From contig OX465579.1 in NCBI GenBank assembly GCA_950022655.1, forward strand, positions 77,263,193-77,327,192: a stretch of DNA of 64,000 bases, written 5' to 3'. How positions within the stretch are numbered: position 1 is the first letter of the stretch; each line of letters opens with the position of its first letter. The notes under the pieces were generated by a model that was not told the DNA's origin, searched no databases, and worked only from the letters and a program-made list of their open reading frames with translations. Positions 57,490-64,000 of the stretch are shown here, one piece after another. The stretch is from Alentia gelatinosa (taxonomy: Eukaryota; Annelida; Polychaeta; Phyllodocida; Polynoidae). The position numbers and the translations under genes were made by a program.

Positions 57490-58560
57490 ACACATGACTA
57501 CGCACCACTCCATGAAAAAATTCTGGAGGGAGATCAAGTCAATCTTACCTGACAGTAAACAATCTCAAACGATAATGATTGAAAATGAGGATACCAATGA
57601 ATTTATTGCAAATGAAGAACTGCATGATCTTATTTATCAATACTTTATTGAAATTGGATCAAAATGAATGAGGACTGGCAATACTATGACTCAATGCCAG
57701 AGCACTTTCTTTCTAATATTGATACCAATGAAGTAGACTTGCTCAAGTCTTTGATTATGAGCTTTCATTAAATGATTAAAAACAATGAAAATAAAGGTTA
57801 TTATAGTATGTATCTTTCTCTGACTACCCCACTACCTCCACCACTTCAAAAGTTACAATCTGTACAAGGGCTCTGCGCATTGTCTGTAAAGCACATGGGA
57901 ATATGAGTAATCTTGATATGCACCAGAAAACTAAAATGATCTTTCTAAATGAAAACAGGGAGATGTATAAACAAAAAGATGAATTTGCTAATTCGTGTAG
58001 GAGAGAGATTTACCAGACAAACGCAGAGTATCGTCTTCAAAGTCGAAAGACCGCTTTTAGAAAAAATCAAAACTAGTGTCCTTTACCAGGGAGCAGGAAT
58101 ATGGAATCAACTAAGTCCAGCTATCCAAAACAGTGACACATATCTCTCCTTAAAGAGGAAGTTGCAAAAAGAAATACTTAAACGAGCTATTATCTAGATA
58201 ACTTTAGATTGGTAAACTATACCTCTCTGCACTTTCTCCCTCTATTTCTGTAAGTATTTGCAACAGAACATCAATAGGTATTAAATTACTGAAGATGTAA
58301 AGTTCTCTTTGACTAGCAATACAATTTCTTTTATGATTGCATGTTAGTTTATTTGTACTGGGTGTTTTCACCTATTTTATGTATATTTTTTCATATGAAA
58401 ATTTGTTTTCAAGTATTGTAATAGTTCAATAGCTTGTCTATTGACCAAATATCAAAAACTATAGTATGAGTACCCAGCACATGCTGTGAGGGTGTCTCCT
58501 ACCAGCAATTCGCTAAATGCCTTCGCAGTTGAAACAAATAAATAATTTTTTTTTAAAAAG
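57490..58560 (+). pseudogene. LINE remnant with internal deletion
   Basis: Near 57500: FWREIKSILPDSKQ..ELHDLIYQYFIEIG, the part just before a LINE RT. The RT itself is missing. Near 57949-58196: ERPLLEKIKTSVLYQGAGIWNQLSP, a typical C-terminus of Jockey/CR1-type ORF2. Ends with an AAATAAATAA-type tail at about 58540. 57083-57490 shows nothing I can name. Confidence 0.6.
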
Positions 58561-58657
58561 GTATAGACTGTTACCGTAACTAAATGTAGCTTCATCATAT
58601 GACGTTTCAGATTTATCTCACAATGATATCTTTCATTTCAGAGATATTAAAATAGAG

Positions 58658-61600
58658 ATGTCAGAAAACATGGACACAAGTGACTCTACTGCTGTTCAGG
58701 ACAGCGTAAAAGAATACTATGGGAAGATCTTGTCAAACACCAATGACTTGAAGACCAATGTTTGCACAGTGGGAAAGACCAAGATACCCAAGCATGTGCG
58801 AGAGGCCCTGAAAAATGTCCATGATGGAGTCACAAGCAAGTACGGATGTTAAATTTACTGAATCAGGGAACATCATGAAGTAGTACTTCACGCATACTAA
58901 AATTATTTTACAATATCATATATTGGCCAAGGGTAGGGGCCATCCACTAAGTGTTACGCACTGAGGGGGTGGGGTGGGGGTGGGGTAAAAAGAAATCGGA
59001 AATTTTGCGTATGCTCCTTCTTTGTTTTATTGCGTACAGTATCAGGAGGGGGGGGGGGGGGGTCAAACATTTCAGAAATTCTGCGTAAATACTTTATGGA
59101 TGGCCCCATATGGACATTGCTCATATCTCAGTATTTGGTAGTATATCAATGATTTGGATTACAATTAATAGCAGTGTATTACGACCGGTCCTGACGCTAT
59201 CCAGTCATTTTCTCTCTTCACTTTATTTCCCTTCAGCATTAGTGTAACATTTACCATCTCCATATGTGGCACTGACAGTTCCTTACACCTTAGAAAGTGT
59301 CATTATTAAGATGAAATGTATATTTGTTGTGCTATCCATGTATATTTGCCAAATCTCATAATGGGGGGGGGGGGGGGGGGGGGAGGCAGAAGGTGTATGA
59401 GAAGATATTTTATTCATCATATTTACACACAAACAGAAGTCAAAATGGTTCGTAACTTTGTTTTAGGAATGAGTCAAGACCCAGTCAAATGATATTGTTT
59501 TGTAAAATCCTTTGTAATGTCATTTACCACCAGGTATTGGCTTGACTGTATATAGGAACAAGGTTTTTCTTGGACCACATGGGCAGGCAGCATGCAGACA
59601 GGCAGCATGCAGACAAACTTAATGTTTATTAGCACATGAAATATACAGGCCCTGATTGGTTTCGATTTTGCTTCATGATGATTTTTTTATAATCAAAAAG
59701 AAAATTCATAATGATTTTTCTTATGAAAAATACCTTGATTTTCTAGATACTATGGCTGTGGTACAGTAGTACCAGAGTGTCTGGAAGGGACGAGTGTACT
59801 CGATCTTGGCAGTGGATCAGGTCAGGACTGCTACGTGCTCAGTAAACTGGTCGGCGAGAAGGGGAACGTTGTTGGTCTCGATATGACTGATGAGCAGGTA
59901 ACACTCTCTTCGTTACCTATTCAGTCTAGGATTTATCAACCCTGTAATGATGCAGGCCACCTCCAGGCATCACCGAACTAAAGCACGCAATGTGTGCATA
60001 CGACTATACGAAGGTGATGTCTGTTAGACACAGTACGTCCTCATCTCCGCTTAGCGGCACTGGGACTTTATTCAGTCGTAATTCTCTCCCGCATCAGCCA
60101 GTGAGTGAAAGGAACCATTCTAGAGACGAATTATCGCGGAAAAAATTATCCTCCCTCAGATGGTATTATAGTTATTATAGGCCTTTCTGTGACACATTTA
60201 ATTATGCATCCATCTTTAGTCTAAGCATTTAAGAAAAATGGGAAACCTTTTTGAGACTCTTTCCCACCAATAAAATAGTTGTTTGACCCTCCCCCACAGA
60301 CTCCCAGCCCTATGCCAGTCAACACTAGTGTGCTTTTCCATGTTATCTCAGGTCTTTCTGTGAAACTGAATTTCAAATGTAAAACGTTTCCTCACTTCTT
60401 TCCTGACATTGATTTCCGACTATTGTAATAGCTGGAGACTGCGCGGGAGTACATAAAGTACCACACCGAGCTGTACGGATTCTCTAAGCCTAACGTCCGC
60501 TTTGTCAAAGGATACATAGAGAGACTGGCTGAGGCAGGGCTGGAGGAAAACTCATTCGATCTGATTGTGTAAGTGACCCCTTCATTCAATCAGATCACTT
60601 ATAATGCTAGTTTTTCTTGATAAATCACTAATGCAATCTAAGCAAATTGATAAATTGCTATGTACAAAGTTTGGAACCTGAGGGGATACTTTATAATGTC
60701 TTGTATGGTCTCTTCAGGCAATATATGACTTATTCATAAAACTTAAGATGATTGAAATCAAATGAAATCGTAATTGGTTTTGCTTCACCATTTCATCCTT
60801 AATCATGTATATATTTGTTATTCCCTTATTCAAGTACATTCAGTTATAGGATATAGCCAATATTCCATTTCTATTGTTGTGATAATCTAAAGGATATTTC
60901 CCCAAAAATATTTACTAACCGATCTGTTCTGAGAAACGATATTCATTCATGCAAATTCCGAGCCCATTAGTTATTTAGAATAATGTATAAAAATGTATGC
61001 ATTTAAAGATGATCTCAGGCGACTTCCTATAATGAGAATCTACATTGTGTTTCTCTGTTTGTATCAGTTCTAACTGCGTGGTGAACCTTTCTCCCGACAA
61101 AAAGGCTGTACTAGATGAGGCTTATCGTGTTCTCAAGGTATGTTCCTCTCTTGATCACCTATTTTTAGATATTAACGTTGAAGAGTAGAATTGCTCAGTC
61201 ACCATTGCTTAGAAAGTCTCAGAATCGTAATTGACTTCCTTTTGTAACTTTGATTTGTTAAATGCACCCTTTATTAGTAATGTTACGAAGTGACACAAGC
61301 ACTGTGGCTTTATGATTCAGTGTCGTTTCTGGGGATGGGGAGCCAGCTCAGTGTGTAAGAGCACTGGACTTGCAATCCCATGGTTGTGGGTCTTTGTTGG
61401 CTCAAGTCCCAATGCAGTCACTTTTCCCCTTCAGTAGTAGACTTACTGCTATATCAAATGCCAATCCTTATACCATGTATATGTGGTGTGGGAAGTAAAA
61501 CGATCTCATTGAAAATCATTTTTTCTCTTTCAGAATAAAAGAATAATTCCTCTTATGATATCAATATACCAACTGCTAAATTACCCAGTTCCACCACAGC

Positions 61601-64000
61601 CAATGATCCCCCACTGCATCTCCCCACTGACCCATGTAAAAGCATTCTCGTGATTCTCCACTGTAATGGTTATGTTATGCATAAACCCTGTATTGCAATA
61701 AATAACATTTCGATGTTATTTTCTGACTGCTACCCTGAACCAAAAAGGGTTAATGCTAACAATATTTACAAGTCATTGCCTTGAGTTAACAGCAAATCCA
61801 CCCAAATGTAGGATACCATAGATAGAAAGAATTTTCAACGTTATAAAAAAAATATAGATTTCAGGTATACTTATCACTCGATCGCCTTCATTTTCCTGGA
61901 CACACTTTGTTAGTTGCCACCTTGTTCTAGATTCTGTCCCAGTGATATGACAATGCGTTGAAATATAACACCATCACTTATATACGGTTGAATAGAATGA
62001 GAATAATGTGTGTTCTGTAATGTCATGTATTTGTTCAGGTCGGAGGTGAGATGTATTTCAGTGACGTGTATGCTGACAGAGATTTACCACAAGAAATTCG
62101 CCAGCACAAAGTCCTCTGGGGTAGGTTTTTTTTATTATATGCCCATACTGTTAATGCGTGCATATTATTAGCAGGTGGACGGTTGGTCTTTAGGTTATGG
62201 CTATTGCCTACTGTAGTACACATGCTTGTAAAGTCATTAGGTGACCTGACCATATTTTTGCTTTTTATAGCTCACTAAGTACAGATAGAAATATGATTTC
62301 TGTTTTGGACAGAAGGTTTTATGGTCTTTCAATGCCTCACAGTTTTTAAAATTTAGTATTTTGGAATGGATTTGAAAAAAAAGTGAATTCAGTTTGGGAA
62401 GGGACTTTTGTAGTTACAGGTCCATTTTTAAGAACTCCTTTATGCACATATTTCTACCCCTTAAACTGGTTGAATCATAATATGGCATGCCTCATTTGAA
62501 AGAGAATAAAAAACAGTAGGTGCTAGGAAGTGGAATTTTCTAGGTGGATTCTATATTTACAGAGATATTCAAGTATTTGTTGAAAGTGGGGGGGATTTTC
62601 AGTGGAATGGGCATGCTCAAACATATGTTAACTCAATATTGATTTACAGTGAGCATTGGTGTAACATTTACCATCTCCATAAGTGGCACTGACAGTTGCT
62701 TACACTCTAGGAAGTGTCATTATTTAGGTGAAATGTATATTTAATGTGCTATTCATGTATTTTTGCCAAATCTCATAATAGGAGGGGGGAAGGCATGAGG
62801 TGTATGAGAGGATGGTTTATTCAGCATATTTACACATAAACAGAAGTCAAAATGGTTCATAACTTTGTTGTAGGAATCAGTCAAGACCTAGTCAAATGAT
62901 ATTGGTTTGTAAAATTATTTGCAATATCATTTACTACCAGATATTAGCTTGACCTATTTTACATAGAAACAAAGTTGTGTCCCCCACATGGCTAGGGAGC
63001 ATGCAGACAGGTCTGTGTGCACTCATCCATGAATGATCACCATGAAGCAGACGTTTTATATATAGGTAGCTAAATATATTTGTGCGTTGAGCCATGACCT
63101 GCTGACTTCACAGAGGAGTAGGGCTTTAAATATCCAATCAATGCAGGCCCTTCCCTATTCATGGATGCCTTCCATATACCGGCACAGTATGGTGGTATAA
63201 AATGATGTAACACCCTACTTTGAATACAAATTCTGATTGGCTGAAAAAAATTGGACTGACCTACTTAGGAAGTGCTGGCAGTGACTTGCACAAGGATCAC
63301 AGGAGTTGAAGGGGAAAAAAGAGTAAAAAATGTGCTTGGAGCATATTCTGTGCTTGACTTTCACTAAGATGTCAAGAGATATACCAGCACACTTTGAATC
63401 CAGCTCAGACGTTGTCATATTTCTTTGTGTAATTCATCAAATACTTATATTTGAAGGTATATAATAAAATAAAAATGTATTACCTTACTGGTACATACTC
63501 ACATACCTTGTTTCTTTTGATAAAAATACTCCACGAGCTCGCATGAAGCAGTAATTTTTCCAATCCCTACTGAGTAACTTTGACGTTATCTCTCCAGAAA
63601 CTTGGTTTCCCTATTCCTATATACCTTCAAATGTAGTTAAATAATGATAAATAGCATTATTTGCTTACCCGCCATCAAACGCAAAGCCAGATCCAACCTC
63701 ATGGAGTAACTTGACACTTGTCAGCCTTGGGTAACAAACGTAAGTTATTCCACCTCCTCCCCCCCCCCCCCCCCCCCCCCCAACACACACACCCCAGTAG
63801 TGTGGTGTAACCATAGGATGTTCGGCCATAGGAATACTATTTTCTGTTGATCATTTTCAACAGGTCTTAAAATACTTGTAAAGAGTTTTGACTGTGTCCA
63901 CCTGCATTCAATAATTATTCATTAAAATGCACACTTAGCTTTTGTTATTTATACTGATACTAGGGGAGTGTATAGCTGGTGCGCTGTGGTGGGAGGATGT
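58658..64000 (+). CDS. AS3MT: Arsenite methyltransferase, N-terminal part (gene runs off the window)
   Basis: SAM-dependent enzyme that methylates trivalent arsenic in the cytosol. Exons seen: 58658-58839, 59747-59897, 60432-60568, 61068-61137, 62039-62120 and 63964-64000 (cut by the window edge). Together they give about 219 residues of an expected 375 or so. Motifs: MSENMDTSD start; conserved Cys36; IPKHVREALKNVH; YYGCG with Cys65; SAM motif I VLDLGSGSGQDCYVL; GYIERLAEAGL; VVSNCVVNL with Cys160; YFSDVYADRDLP; HKVLWGECIAGALWWED. Cys36, Cys65 and Cys160 match three of the arsenic-binding cysteines of the family, and the Cys in GECIAG lies where the fourth is expected. An AG acceptor at 58640-58641 just before the start implies an upstream non-coding exon. 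Introns hold a duplicated 360-bp repeat and a SINE. Confidence 0.94.
58937..59106. mobile_element. GGGCCATCC MITE with G-runs
   Basis: Starts GGGCCATCCACTAAGTG, ends ACTTTATGGATGGCCC, with a long G-run near 59047-59062. AS3MT intron 1. Confidence 0.75.
59235..59602 (+). repeat. 360-bp direct repeat, copy 1 (AS3MT intron 1)
   Basis: Aligns end to end with 62652-63011: GTGTAACATTTACCATCTCC at the start, AGAAGTCAAAATGGTTC in the middle, GCATGCAGACAGG at the end. Contains a G-run near 59364-59381. Confidence 0.85.
61333..61510 (+). mobile_element. tRNA-headed SINE (AS3MT intron 4)
   Basis: The A-box-like AGCTCAGTGTGTAAGAGC and B-box-like GGCTCAAGTCCC are spaced as in tRNA-derived SINEs, followed by GTGGTGTGGGAAGTAAAA, which also occurs in the elements at 18830 and 29565. 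An insertion in the loop argues against a working tRNA. Confidence 0.6.
62160..62460. repeat. Interspersed repeat related to 1034-1195 and 1800-1990
   Basis: Contains TATTAGCAGGTGGACGGTTG, GGTTATGGCTATTGCCTACT and, downstream, CAGGTCCATTTTTAAG. AS3MT intron 5. Confidence 0.55.
62652..63011 (+). repeat. 360-bp direct repeat, copy 2 (AS3MT intron 5)
   Basis: See copy 1 at 59235-59602; the long G-run is shortened here to AGGAGGGGGG. Confidence 0.85.
63174..63535. repeat. Interspersed repeat, second copy of 121-530
   Basis: Same opening ATATACCGGCACAGTATGG and same GATATACCAGCACACTTTG. The hairpin half diverges after CATACCTTGTTTCTTTT. It runs into 63545-63630, a piece related to the MITE at 16606-16780. 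Confidence 0.7.
63755..63782 (+). repeat. Poly(C) run
   Basis: About 25 C residues with few interruptions, then ACACACACCCC. AS3MT intron 5. Confidence 0.9.

Noticed and set aside
61333..61410. tRNA gene
   Set aside because: B-box altered and loop expanded; body continues into SINE sequence.

Overview
This is animal nuclear DNA: intron-containing genes with GT-AG junctions, AT-rich introns and dense transposable elements. Four genes were assembled by joining exons by eye, and all keep frame across every junction: an NDUFB7 orthologue (complex I subunit, minus, 8800 to 3256), a complete NEK8-type kinase with an RCC1 propeller (plus, 9307 to 25181), SNRPA1 (U2 snRNP A', minus, 37913 to 26801), and the first 220 or so residues of arsenite methyltransferase AS3MT (plus, 58658 to beyond the window end). 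SINE-like tails ending in a short motif plus (AAAC)n, Penelope-like and Mag-like Ty3 elements, and the invertebrate-style gene structures suggest a marine invertebrate, perhaps a lophotrochozoan. That placement is an inference with low confidence.

Layout. 1-3200 is intergenic and made of palindromic MITEs and a minisatellite. 3256-8800 is NDUFB7, whose large first intron holds a reverse-strand non-LTR retrotransposon remnant. NDUFB7 and NEK8 start 506 bp apart, head to head, with an ETS-like site by the NDUFB7 start. 9307-25181 is NEK8; its introns carry TTAA-flanked elements, tRNA-headed SINEs, palindromic MITEs, a truncated LINE and a decayed duplicate of exon 14. NEK8 and SNRPA1 converge tail to tail over about 25.2-26.8 kb. 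SNRPA1 introns carry a CAGGGATGCC-ended element family with 6-bp target duplications, one copy nested in another.

38.2-58.6 kb has no host gene. It holds CATCCCTACAT-type minisatellites around a block of exactly 15 monomers of a 202-bp satellite; a 4.7-kb element with perfect 31-bp terminal inverted repeats and a dispersed CGGACGTGA motif, much of it in pairs 21 bp apart; a TTCCACC-type TIR element; and an LTR-bounded Ty3/gypsy provirus (50718-57082, 5-bp target duplication ATACC) broken by two insertions, one a Penelope-like element with a GIY-YIG domain. A LINE remnant follows, then AS3MT.

The host genes have unrelated cellular jobs (respiration, ciliary signalling, splicing, arsenic methylation) and show no operon logic. 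The unusual content is in the repeats: nested insertions, a possible transposon-supplied splice acceptor in NEK8, the satellite and the motif-rich TIR element. All exon joins and element boundaries were read by eye and not checked against transcripts or databases.
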